Shown here piece by piece: positions 41,209-52,534 of a stretch of DNA of 64,000 bases (the stretch's first letter is position 1; the number at the start of each line of letters is the position of its first letter). Below the pieces are notes generated by a model that saw nothing but the letters and a program-made list of their open reading frames with translations, was not told where the DNA came from and searched no databases. The position numbers and the translations under genes are program-made. The stretch is from positions 20,439,225 to 20,503,224 of the forward strand of contig NC_035166.2 of the NCBI RefSeq assembly GCF_001659605.2, read 5' to 3'. Origin of the DNA: Manihot esculenta (taxonomy: Eukaryota; Streptophyta; Magnoliopsida; Malpighiales; Euphorbiaceae).

Positions 41209-42928
41209 ATATGGGGGCATCAAATTAATGCAGGCAGGTGTATGAACCTCATTACATGGTCTTCTCCCCGACAGGCATAGCTATAGCTCAAGTAATTTTG
41301 GTTTGTTTTTCTTTCTTTAGCTAAAATCATTAGAGAATGAAGAGCAACTTTTGTTTTTATAGAGTTAAGTTGTAATGGTTGGTCTTTTTTGGTGTATAAT
41401 ATACAGCAAAGAAAAGAAAGACATATAATGCATATGGTACAGTTTACCCCTGCGTTAGTGAATGATAAAGAAAAAGTTAACCAGTGTTCTATAATCAAAT
41501 CCAATAGATCAAAAAAAAAAAAAAAAAAAGATGAACATTAATTTCACGATCTATTTTTTTTTTCTTTTTTTATAGGCATACGATCACCAACAATATATTT
41601 GTTTGGGAGAGTGTTCTTAGAGTTAGTGTATAACTTTTTTTTTTACAAGTAATAGACTTAATCTCTTATTTGATTGTAATTTCTTTTAGTGATATTGAGT
41701 TTATTAGATTCTAGCAATTTGCAGTAATTTTTTAAAAAAAGTAAAAACTAAAATTTCGTATTTATGCTTTCAAAAAAATGAAACAAATTATTTTCTTTAA
41801 TATTATAGAGATCATTTTAGTTGCTTAGGATTATTCATTTTATAATAAAATTTTGTTTGCATACTAGTTTTTATATTTAAATGAGTAATATTATAATATT
41901 AAATAATTAAGATTTTAAATGTTTATTTAGTTTATTTTTTAATAATGTATTAAAAAATTTAAATATAAATATTTAAATTTAAACACTTTTTGATGATTGG
42001 TTTTTATTATCGAAAATATAAATATTCTTTATTTTAAATTTAAAATATATTATCTTAATAGAAGAATGAGTTTTTATAAATATTTCTAAAATTGATTTTT
42101 TCTTAAAAATTAAAAAAAAAATTATTTTTATAAGTAAATAGAAAATTACTTTTTATAAGTGCATAGAAAATTGTTTTTCCTATTAATAAACAGGTTATAA
42201 AGATTTTAAAAAAAAAAAAAAACTTTCACTTTCATAACCTATTAAATCAATGAATCTTGTTGCATGTAAAGAATTTTTGTCATACATCTTCCCAAACGGA
42301 GTACAAGAGGCAGGTGAAATTGATGTTACACGATGAGCTTAACTAGAAAGGGAAAGGCAAAAGAGAGCAGAAGATATGAAAATTGTCGGAGTTTTTAGGA
42401 TAAACTCATAATAAAACTTTTGTGGGCGACGGCAATGATGGATAATGTGGATGGTTGGTCAGCTATTTGAGAATTTTGTTGCGTAAAAGGTTCATAGAAA
42501 TTGGCAGTGAGGCAACTCCACGTAGAAGCGTGGGTCCGCAAGTATGTAGACAGCTGCTGTTCATGCATGGCTTCTTGGGGTTCGCGACTTTCCAAGTTTC
42601 ATTGCATTGATTGGCTGGATTCCTTCCTGCGGACATCTCACAGCTCTTCGTCTGAGAACTTTATCCAATTTCTTAATTTAATTTTCCATTAAAATAAATT
42701 AGAATTATATTAGGTCCTTCAAATTTTGTTTTATTTTTTAAATTATGATCCGAAGCCGGGGAATGTTTTGAAGACGTAATGAGTAGTTTCATAAGTTTAA
42801 TTCCTATGTATAAGGACCCATTTAAGCCCTTCACCTCAGCCTTAGAAAGAGCAGAACCAATTGGTAAACTGTCTACCAAAAACTACACAGGAAGTGGTTG
42901 ACCTTGTAAACAAATTGCAAAGGCCAAT
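41209..42928. other. Intergenic spacer, AT-rich
   Basis: About 250 bp of probable LBD 3' UTR, then AT-rich sequence with poly-A/T runs. 42300-42620 is more GC-balanced but contains no frame I recognise. Confidence 0.5.
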
Positions 42929-43403
42929 TAGGGAATCAGCATTCGATTGATTCGGTTCAAAATCGAATAAACTGAATAAATTGAAAATTAAAATTTTAGT
43001 ATTTATAAAATTTGAATCGGATCGATTTTGATCAAAAATCGAATCGAATCAAACCGATCTGATTTAGTTTGATTCGATTCAGTTTAATCGGTTTCGATTT
43101 TAATAAATCTTTTATTTTTTACACTTTATTTTTTAATATTTTAAATTTAATTAAAATATTTTAATTTTAATATGATTTAATTTCTCAATAGTATTGAAAA
43201 TAATATATTATTATCACTAATCGATTCGATTCGATTTTTTTTATTATTTTCTGATTAAAATCAAACCGAATCGAAATAATTGAAATTTCTAAAATTAAAA
43301 ATCAAATCGAATCGAATTGAATTGAATAAAAAATCGAATTGAATTTTTAAATTAATTTAATTCGATCGATTTTTTCGATTTGAACCGAATATTGCTCACC
43401 CCT
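42929..43403. mobile_element. Foldback MITE (hAT-like)
   Basis: About 475 bp. The left end (AGGGAATCAGCATTCG...TTCGGTTCAAAATCGAA) and the reverse complement of the right end (AGGGGTGAGCAATATTCGGTT) form imperfect terminal inverted repeats. The interior is made of degenerate AATCGAA/TTCGATT words that can fold on themselves. GGCCAA flanks both sides (42922-42927 and 43404-43409) as a possible target duplication. This style is common among plant hAT-type MITEs. Confidence 0.65.
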
Positions 43404-44826
43404 GGCCAACCAGTCTCCATGAACAGGTGAGGTTAACGAGATATTGCAACCAACTTTACAACAAACTCAATGTCTCCCATCCAAATTAAGGGTATTTATC
43501 GGAGAGTCAAATTAAGAAATGTGGACGAAAGTATTATGTGATAAATTAAGAAATTGGATAAATATAACTTAAAATATTTTATTTTATGCTGAAAAATTCA
43601 ATTACTGGCTAACATTCAAGTTCTTGAAAGGAAAATTGCATCAGTTGATGGACACCTTCACTTCCCCTTCCCTTTTAATTGTAGTCCTTGTGCAGGGACC
43701 ATATATTTAATTATATTTATATCTATATACCAAAGTGTAATTGTAAAGAAAGGCCAAAATTCCTATTTAATATCATGGGCCACTCTCACTATGCTCCCAT
43801 TTTAACTTTTCAGATAAATTTTTTTTTAATGATTATTTGCTTTTATTTGCAGACAATTTTGAACTCATAATTAAAATATAAATTGGTTTATTATTGTTTA
43901 AAAAATTATAATTAATATATACACACACAATTGATTTGATTTTCCCGTTAGTTTTTTTTTTTTAATATTGGCTAGCTGTTAGTAGTTAGTGTTGTTTAAA
44001 GAGATGAATATTTTTAGTATATATATGGAGGCGTATGCCCTTAATATTTTCTCGTAATGAAAAATATATAATTTTTGTTACGCATAATCATAAGGAATCA
44101 TAATTTTTAAAAGAAGTTATGTTCGGAGTCATTCAGGATTTTATTATTATTATTATTATTATTAGAAAAAATTACTTTTTAGTCCTTGAGGTATAGCGTA
44201 ATTAACATATTCGTCTCTCTATTTTTAGAACCCAACGCTTTCGTCTCTGAGGTTTAATTCCGTCAAAATTAGAGGTCCCTTCGTAAAAAATGCCGTTAGT
44301 GATAGGAAAAATGACTGAATTATCCTTTTTAGAATCCAATACTTTAGTCCCTGAAATTTAATTTCTACAAATTTATAGGTCCCTCTCTCAAAGAATTCAA
44401 AGAAAAAATACATTTTTGTCCCTAAGATATTACATAATTAACATATTTGTCCCTCTATTTTTTTGAATTCAACATTTTAGTCCCTAAAGTTTAATTTCGT
44501 CAAAATTCAAGGAAGAAAATCTCAAATTCAATCTCTATAAACAAATAAAAATTTTAATAAATTTAAGATTCAAATTCAGCAAAAATAATAAAAATAAAAA
44601 TATATAAAATTTAAATTATTAAAAATAAAAAGTTAAAACTCAATATAAATATTTTTTGTAATGCTGTTCGTCGTCGATCACTGCTCGCCATTTTAAAAAT
44701 TCATTAAAATGTCTCTGATATTTTAAAAAATTTACTAGTTAGTCTTTTCGTTAATTTTAGTCGTTAAGTATTATAAAAAAAATTCTAAAATTCCCATGAT
44801 ATTGAGTGACTAATTAGTAAATTTTT

Positions 44827-45627
44827 GGGAAAATTATTTTTTAGTCTCTGAGGTTTAACGTAATTAACACTTCTGTCCCTCTATTTTGGCGACCCAACAC
44901 TTAAGTCCCTCACTTTCTCTTCCGTCCAAATTCGTAGTCCTTCCGTCCATTTAAACCGTTTGGTCAAAGAGTTAAAAGTGAGATGTGATGATTTTTTCCA
45001 AAAATGCCCTTCTTTCAACGTGAAATTCCAGAAGAAGAAGAAGAAGAAAGAAGAAGAAGAAGAAGAAGAAGAAGAAGAAGAAGAAAGAAGAAGAAAAAGA
45101 AGAAGAAGAAGAAGAAGAAAGAAGAAGAAGAAGAAGAAGAAAGAAGAAGAAGAAGAAGAAGAAGAAGAAGAAGAAGAAGAAAAAGAAGAAGAAGAAGAAG
45201 AAGAAAAAGAAAGAAGAAGAAGAAGAAGAAAAAGTTGCAGAAATGGTCAGAAAGAGTAGGAAGAAGAAGAAGAAGAAGAAGAAGAAAAAGTTGCAGAAAT
45301 GGTAGGAAGAAGAAGAAGAAGAAGAAGAAGAAGAAGAAGAAGAAAAAGCTGCAGAAAGAGTAGGAAGAAGAAGAAAAAGGAAGAAGAAGAAGAAGAAGAA
45401 AAAGTTGCAGAAATGGTAGGAAGAAGAAGAAGAAGAAGAAGAAGAAGAAGAAGAAGAAGAAGAAGCGTTAGTTTTGTCAATTCACGTGTCCCAAACGGCT
45501 ATTTTGGACGGAAGGACTACGAATTTGGACAGAAAGAAAAGTGAGGGACTTAAGTGTTGGGTCGCCAAAATAGAGGGACAGAAGTGTTAATTACGTTAAA
45601 CCTCAGGGACTACAAAGTAATTTTCCC
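44827..45627. mobile_element. Inner Mutator-like foldback element with GAA core
   Basis: An 801-bp element with two arms of roughly 130 bp in inverted orientation (44827-44965 and about 45488-45627) that match almost base for base. It is flanked by a perfect 9-bp duplication, TAAATTTTT (44818-44826 and 45628-45636), the duplication size of Mutator-like transposons. The core between the arms is a long GAA tract. Its ends are a younger version of those of the surrounding outer element. Confidence 0.85.
45031..45465 (+). repeat. Long imperfect (GAA)n tract with a higher-order unit
   Basis: About 435 bp of purine-only-like GAA repeats. Within it, units like AAAAAGTTGCAGAAATGGTA recur at about 45230, 45287, 45345 and 45402, so the tract also grew by larger duplications. 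The strand asymmetry is total, and the Lys/Glu/Arg frames here are not genes. Confidence 0.92.
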
Positions 45628-46850
45628 TAAATTTTTTAATAATTTGAGGGACTAATTAATTTTTTTTCTAAACTATAGGGACTAAATAGTAAAATATTTA
45701 GTGATAAATTAATAGAGGAACTAACTAGTAGACTTTTTAAAATGTTATGAATATTTTAATATATTTTTTAAAATTGAGGGACTAAGTAGCGAGTTTTTCC
45801 ATACTATAGGGACTAAATAGTATTTTTTTCATTTTATTATTGATAAGGGTATTTTTGGAATTATATTTATTCTCTTTCCTTTAACCAGGTGAAAATCATT
45901 GACTTAACAGAAATTTTTGACGGAGGAATCTTGAATTTTGACGGAATTAAATCTTAGGGACGAAAGTGTTGAGTTTTAAAAATAGAGGAACGAATCCGTT
46001 AATTACGCTATATCTCAGGGATTAAAAAGTAATTTTTCCTTATTATTATTAAAAATATGGATTCTTTTAAAAATCTATTTAAGGGCATTAACATCGAGAA
46101 AGACACGATAGTTGTATCGATCCTGTTTTGTCAATTGAAACATAGTGTGTGTCAGAATCTAATTGGTTCCCACCCACCTTATTATAATGACAAATCTCGA
46201 AGGTTTTAGTAATTTGATTACTCTATAAAAAGCTGGAAAGAACAAATCTTTGGAGAGCGGACAGTGTTGTCTTTTTTTTAATGGTCTAGCTCCAGCAGAA
46301 CTCAAATAAAAATGAGCCTTAATTTAAATTGAGGGTAAATTGTTTTTTGTCTTTAGATTATAGTGTAATAATAAAATTTTAACAAATAGCAAAAAATAAT
46401 CATAAAAGAAAAAAGTGAACAAAATAAAAAACCACCGAGTAATTTTTTATTAAATAACTGTATCTCATTTCATATTAATTTTTTATAAACTTATGCATAC
46501 TATAACGGTTATATAGTATAATTTTTAGTAAAAAAGGGGCAGAATATGATTTGAAATAGGTCCTAATAAAGCCCATAAAGACAAATGGGACAGTAGGAGG
46601 GCATTTAAGTACTTGAACTTTTAATTAATGATAATAATATAAAACTATATAAACCGACAAAATAGTTGACTTTATATAAAATGAATATGAACTTAAACAA
46701 AAAATTAATTTAATTCTCAAATTAATTTACTATCTAAAAATAAAACTTTGTACTTATTTTATTAATTATTTACTCGCATAATAATTAAAAGAAAAACATT
46801 AGTACCATATTATATAATATTTATTAATAATTTATAATATATTTGATAAA

Positions 46851-48759
46851 TGATTGATTAGATTCCATTATGAATTTTAATTAATATCGTTTGGATAAAA
46901 TGATGTCAGAGAAAATATAAGTTAAAAATCAAAAAATTTTATTGAAATTTTTTAAGAAATTGAAAGGTAAATTTCAAATAGTTATAAGAGGTTATTTATA
47001 ATAAAAAAATTTTTTAATATGTAAAATTATTAAAATATCTAAAAAAATAATTAAAATGTAAAATTAATTCCTAAATGGTAAAATTTTTATATCGAATTTT
47101 ATGACAGGTCTGCCTTTGTCACACTTTTAAAAGTAGTGCGTCTTGAAATTCTCTTTTTAAAAAATTATCGTGGGTCTACACCAGATGTCGGCAACAAAAG
47201 TTAATTCTGGTCCAAATTTACCGTAAAATCAAAATCTAATTGTTTCGTATCATTCCCTTCCACTTGTAAAGTACTCAACATCGAGTTGTCATTAGTAGGA
47301 TAGTACTGAAATAGATTCACGTTAAACATCTTGGAAAATTTCATCTCATTTGAGAGATTAAGAATATAGACATGCACATATCTCCCGTTGGCTTCTGATA
47401 AGAATTAGTTTTGTCTCCTTTGTCTGTTACAGTGGCGATTACTTTTCACTTATTGTCTCTATTTTCTTTCATGTACTATGAGGATTGCCAAAATTTACAA
47501 CCTTAGAAGGCTGTTTGCTGTAATTGCCTCTATACTGTTGCGTTCCTATTGAATCAGAATTTCTGTAATTAAAATTTCGGTTATACTGCTGTAGTGGCTG
47601 CCAATCAACACGCTCTTCTACCCTTTTTGCCATCTCAATGGTGTTTGCCAAAGTGAAAATTGCAGCTATTCCCATCGTACAGTGAATTTCGTGATTCAGT
47701 CCCCTCTAATAATGAACAACCTGCTGGGTTTCGTTCTCACAGTTTTCACACCTCGCCTGCATCTTCAAAAACTTCTCGGTATATTCATCCACCCTTCGAT
47801 TCCCCTGTTCATGTCATAATACCGGTTATACAAAACCTGAGTGTGATCGCTAGGCAAGAACCGTTGTTCAATCATTTGCTTCATCAACACCCAGTTTCGT
47901 ATGGGCTCCAGCCTCCTGTGATAGCGTTCGTTTTGAACTGAATTCTACCAGACTGCTGTACTCCTTTTAACTTATAGGCCACAATCGGAACCTTGCAATC
48001 CTCTTCCACGTTCTTAATTTCGAAGAAACGTTCAATCTCTGCCAACGAATCAAGATAGATTCTACATCCAATGAACTAGAAAACTTTTAAAGGTCTATCT
48101 TTATCTTGTAACCTTCCTGATAATTCTGTTGAGATTTGCAGGCACAGGATTGGCGACCACAGGGTTGGCGGCCACAAGATTGGCAACTGGCTGGGGGCGT
48201 TCGGCGGCAGCGGGTTGGTGGATTCCCTTCTGCAGGGCTAACTATCCGATCATCTCCCTCAATTCTGCCAAAAATACCTCAATTGCAGCAAATTGCGTCT
48301 CTTGATTGTTTGCCATGGTTGAATTTTGTTCTGATACCAATCTAATAAATGACTAATTAGACTCTGTCAGGAATTTTAACCAATATCGTTTGGTTAAGAC
48401 GATACAAGAGAAAAGATAGACTAGAAACCGAAAAACCTTATTGAAATTCTTTAAAAATTGAAATGTGAGTTTCACATAGCTAAGAAAGGCTATTTATAAT
48501 AAAAGAAAAATCTTAATATGCAAAATTATAAAAATATTTAAAAAATAATTAAAATATAAAATTGATTCTTAAATGATAAAATTTTTTATATCGAATTTTG
48601 TGACAGATTTGCGGTTCTTATTACACTAAATGCGTCTCGAGATTCCTTTTCTGAAAAGTTAGCGTGAATTTCCATTGGATATTGACAGTAAAAATTAAAT
48701 TAAATTCATTAAAAATTAAATTTTGTTCAAATATGCCGTAAAGTCCAAAACTAGTTCTT
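46851..48759 (-). mobile_element. Element E: small degenerate gypsy-type LTR element
   Basis: Two direct repeats of about 390-410 bp (about 46851-47240 and 48350-48759), clearly alike over their length, flank a 1.1-kb centre. On the minus strand TGGTATCAG (48331-48339) next to the right repeat is a tRNA-Met primer site. It is followed by a gag-like start at about 48316 (MANNQETQFAAIEVFLAELR) that soon hits a stop, and by a later gag-like piece at 47469-47675 (MAKRVEERV...). No pol is present. So it is a deleted, non-autonomous element on the minus strand. LTR ends are approximate and no clear target duplication was found. Confidence 0.7.
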
Positions 48760-49107
48760 CCATATAAGTATTTTCTTTCTAATTCAGAATTTTTGAGCTC
48801 ATGCTGCACTGTGACCTCCATATGTATTATACACACAACAAATTCCCTTTTTTTAAAAAAAATAAAATAAAATTTGCACATTGTAATAATTAATCCAAGT
48901 TAAAATTATAGTAATTTTGATAAGCCTCTGTATAATTCCACACACCCATCAACGATCGACCTGAGATTTCAAAGTACCGGCCCATGGAAAGAAAATCGAG
49001 AAGACATCAAAATTTTTTATTTTACTTATTATTCCACAGACCTCATTAATACATTTAATTGCAATCCAGTTTTTCTACTGTACAAGGAAACTTATAATGA
49101 GAAGCAG
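48760..49107. other. Spacer and 3' region of the CONSTANS-like gene
   Basis: AT-rich, no frame seen. The part nearest 49107 is probably the 3' UTR of the minus-strand COL gene. Confidence 0.5.
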
Positions 49108-50566
49108 TCATTTGGCATGCAGAGGAAAAGCAGGAGCTGCAAAGCTTGCCCTTTTCACAAATCTTCCTTTCATTCTGGGCCTTTTCTCTGCATTCAATTT
49201 CCTCACCTCGTATCTTATTTTCTTGGAGAACAGTCTTGTTCTCCGCTTCTCTCTGTACCTCGACACTCTTGCTTCTCGCCCTCCGTCTCCCATTGCTGGG
49301 TGCTGGAGCCCTACACCACTTGGATGATCTCCATAACCATGGTGGTGAAGTTCACCTCCGCAGATTCCCTGAAAACTACACTTATTAGTATCTATCTATG
49401 TACATGTGCCTAAAATAAATAATCTTAAGATCAACAATATGTACAGAAAGAAAGGTTACCATGCAGTACTCCGGCCAACATTCGTCGGGGTCGACGTCTG
49501 GCCGGTTTCCGGTGGTCCAAGGAGACCTTTGGCTTGCCCAAGCTGTTATAACTGCCTCATAATCTAAGCTTAGTAGTATCTTTCTCTTCTTCTTTTTCTT
49601 CGTCAAGTTTTCATCATCATCTTCGTATTCTTCATTGTTCTTTGAGTCATTCTGTCTAATCCTTACCTTCTCATCTTCCTCTCCACATGTACCAGAATCG
49701 TCGTCAAAGCTCAGCTCAAAGGGCGGTTCTCTTGCCATTTCAATCTCATCAGTATCGACATGGCACTCCCTTACAATTTTTTCTTCCTTTTGTGCCGCTA
49801 TTTGCTGTTCGTCTTCAAGCTTCACCTTTTCCCTTGCTGGATAATACTCCCTCTGCAACTCCTTCTCTTCTTTACAGCTCATAAGCCCAAGTCCTTCCAT
49901 CCCAAAAGACTCATTTTCAAGACCCCTACCCAGCAAGCTCTCCACATCCTCAGCAAACTGTGCAAGATCCATATCGGATGGGAGAAAACCATGTAGAACA
50001 TCCTGTCCTCCTGCGTCTAACGAAGCTTTCGATTCGATTCCATGAGCCTCAGCAACTGTCTGATCAGAATAATTACCACCAGCAGTAGTCGTTTCTGCTT
50101 CATTATTTGAGATGGTTGCTGAACTGCATAACTGAGCAACATACGGGTCGAAGGTTGGAACCCTATACAGTAGCTGCTCCTCTTCGGTCTCTTCATGAGA
50201 TATCTCATCTGAACCCACTTCAGGCACAAGAGGAACAGGATTCCTTAATTTTTCTACGATTTTCGAATGAGACACAGGCTTTCCATGTCGCGGTGTTCTG
50301 GCCTTTCTTGTGAAACCTCGGTGCCATGATGGCACACACTTCTCCTTGGAAACAAGGTCCAAAGATTTAAGAGAAGCAGTCTTTAAACGAACCCTTTCAT
50401 GTCTGCTTGCTAAAGGGTTAGCCGAGTGTACTGAGGAATCACAGGATTGGCAAAGAAATGCATCATCCGCAGCACAGTACCATCTAGCCCGCTTTCTTAT
50501 ACAACTATCACAGGCTCTTGCCGTTTTGCCACCAACGGCGTTGGCCACATTTTTGTATGAAATCAT
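49108..50566 (-). CDS. CONSTANS-like zinc finger protein (COL16/BBX type), 455 aa, 2 exons
   Basis: Exon 1 runs 50566-49460 and exon 2 49368-49108, with donor ATG|GTAACC, acceptor TTTCAG and phase 0. The start [13 protein letters not shown] (50566) is the first ATG; the frame is open further upstream only with non-ATG codons. A single B-box lies at about 19-58 ([13 protein letters not shown]...[14 protein letters not shown]). A long acidic middle follows, then [23 protein letters not shown] before the intron and a CCT domain (about 399-441, [20 protein letters not shown]...). One B-box plus CCT and the [10 protein letters not shown] block are the signature of the COL6/7/8/16 (BBX14-17) group. 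These nuclear factors act in light signalling, chlorophyll and flowering control. The orthologue is not decided. Confidence 0.93.
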
Positions 50567-52534
50567 CGGGGACTCGATTATTGTTTGATTCAAGAAACGA
50601 GATCAATCGGGAGCCAAAAAGCTCAAAACAGGAAGGGGAAACAACAAATAAAAGCAAAGCAAAGCTGAAGCAAGCAAAGTTTGATTCACAGAAATACAAT
50701 AATTGGGTCCTTATTTGTGGGTCGTGTGTTTCACTGTTGGTTCAGTCCTTTCAGAGCTGAAGGCAATAAGTGGCACAATGATAAAGAGCAGGAGTAGTAC
50801 AAGTGTATATAGTGGAGTGACCCACAAGCAGCGCTTTTACAGTCTAGATGGGTCTTTCTTTCTTTATTTCCTTGACGTGCTAGCTAGTTTTCAGAGTTTT
50901 CTACCAGAGAAAGGGACATCACTTTTGGGACCACAACACTGCCTTATCTGCTTTTTCACTGGTCGAATTTGCAAGGATCATCCTAATCTCTGCCTTCTAA
51001 TTGGCTATCTCTCATATCAATGGATTTCTGGTGGGTCAAGTTGTGGCGGTGCTCTACATGCAGCTAAGGATGAGAATGAGTATCCTCTTTTTGATCCCAT
51101 CTTTTGCTCTCTGATCTGTTAAACCTTTTTTCATCCCCACCCTTGAATTTTGATTTAGACCTTTTGTTGCCATGTCTCCCTGCCTATTTTTCCTGTTTAA
51201 AGTCCTCAACTTTTGCTTGCGGTCCCCTTACATCCATTTCTTGCAAAATTTCAGTATTCTCCTGTTGATCCCACTCTAGTGTGGTGGACAAGCCAATCAG
51301 ATATTTCCATCTGAAGCACCTTTGCTCTTCCCCAGATGGTAAATTGAGTGAATGAAAATGCTTACTTGAGGAAAATTTTTACCTAGACTATCAATTGTGG
51401 ATTAACATGCAATATTACAATGAAATTGCCATATCTTTCACGTGTTTATCTTAGATTTATTATAGATTTGGTCTAACTAGAGTTGTTCTTTATAAGATAT
51501 CGAATTCAGAGACTCGTGATCTATTTGGTTCAGCTTGTTGAAAAATATAATAGAAAAGAGATTTAATAAGATTACGGCTTGGCAATGGATTCAGAAACGT
51601 ATAAAGATCAAAGAGATAGGATTAGGGATAACGATGATGTGGAGGCCTCATCAACGCCGTGTCGCAGAGGAAAATTTCTAGGAGGATAACTGGCTTTAAT
51701 TTCATGGGAGAGACATACGCATATATTCAATATTCCTTGCCTTGATTCTGACTTTTACTATTGGCCCTCACTCCCTTTCATTCTCTCAATTCAAATTCAT
51801 ATGCATTCAAAATCTCATAAATAAGCCTTTTTTTTCAATAGAATTTAAAATTTATTAAGAAATATAATAACAATGTGGGGCATAACTTTCTCATAAAAAA
51901 AATAAAAAAATATAAATATATATAATTAAGAATTTATGTTGAAAATCATTTAGATTAAAGAAATAATCTTTCAGATTTTTAGTATTTTTCGGTTTGGATA
52001 ATAGAATGATATTGCTCTTTCAATAATAAGTTATCGCTATGTCCTGTTTAAATATCTCTCGTTATCAAACATTATTAATAGAAAATTATTTACTTAATCA
52101 AATTCTCCGATCAACTTTCTTTTCTTTTTCATTTTTTTATTACTAAAAAATTTTTAATTTCTTAAATTTTCGAAATTAAAAAAAATAAACAGAAGGATAC
52201 CGGGCTTGTTGTGGAAGATTTATTGGACAAGGCTTTCATGCCAAGGGATTGTCCAAATTTAAGAATGGGCTCTTAGTATAAAGAAGATGTTGGCTATGAA
52301 ACCTTCAAAAGCTGCCCCAAACATCCTCTACATTTCATTAGTAAAGCTTGTGATAATTTTATAAGATAAATAAACAATGCGAAATTCCTTACTGCTTTGA
52401 TATGCAACTCATTTTGTAAAATCTAAAATTCCCAAACTAATCACCTAATAGCTAAAAACAGAGAATTAAAATAAATAAATGGTGGTGAAGCTATTCCTGA
52501 AGCAATTGAATTCAAAGCCTGTCCATAAATTTGC
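50567..52534. other. Promoter region of the COL gene and spacer to the HMT gene
   Basis: The part next to the COL start has a minus-strand TATA-like CTATATAC at 50805-50812, about 240 bp upstream of its ATG. A plus-strand frame here (50703-51122) has no recognisable features and is taken as chance. 51800-52500 is AT-rich. Confidence 0.45.

Larger units (their letters stand above)
44165..46039. mobile_element. Outer Mutator-like foldback element
   Basis: Left end GAAAAAATTACTTTTTAGTC, going on to GCGTAATTAACATATTCG. The right end is its inverted copy (CGCTATATCTCAGGG...GTAATTTTTCC). The inverted repeat is recognisable for about 110 bp. TTATTATTA flanks both sides (44156-44164, 46040-46048); this fits a 9-bp duplication but lies in a simple ATT repeat. 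The interior holds further copies of the same terminal sequence and the younger inner element. No transposase frame is seen. Confidence 0.65.

Noticed and set aside
45004..45544. Long Lys/Glu/Arg-rich or Leu/Ser/Phe-rich frames on both strands
   Set aside because: They are translations of a GAA repeat in several frames; no start context or other protein content.
49385..49459. Read-through C-terminus of COL exon 1 ([14 protein letters not shown]...)
   Set aside because: It is intron sequence after a GT donor. Exon 2 supplies the CCT domain in phase.
50567..50593. A longer N-terminus (9 extra residues) for the CONSTANS-like protein
   Set aside because: The extension would start at TTG. The first ATG at 50566 gives the usual start of this protein group.
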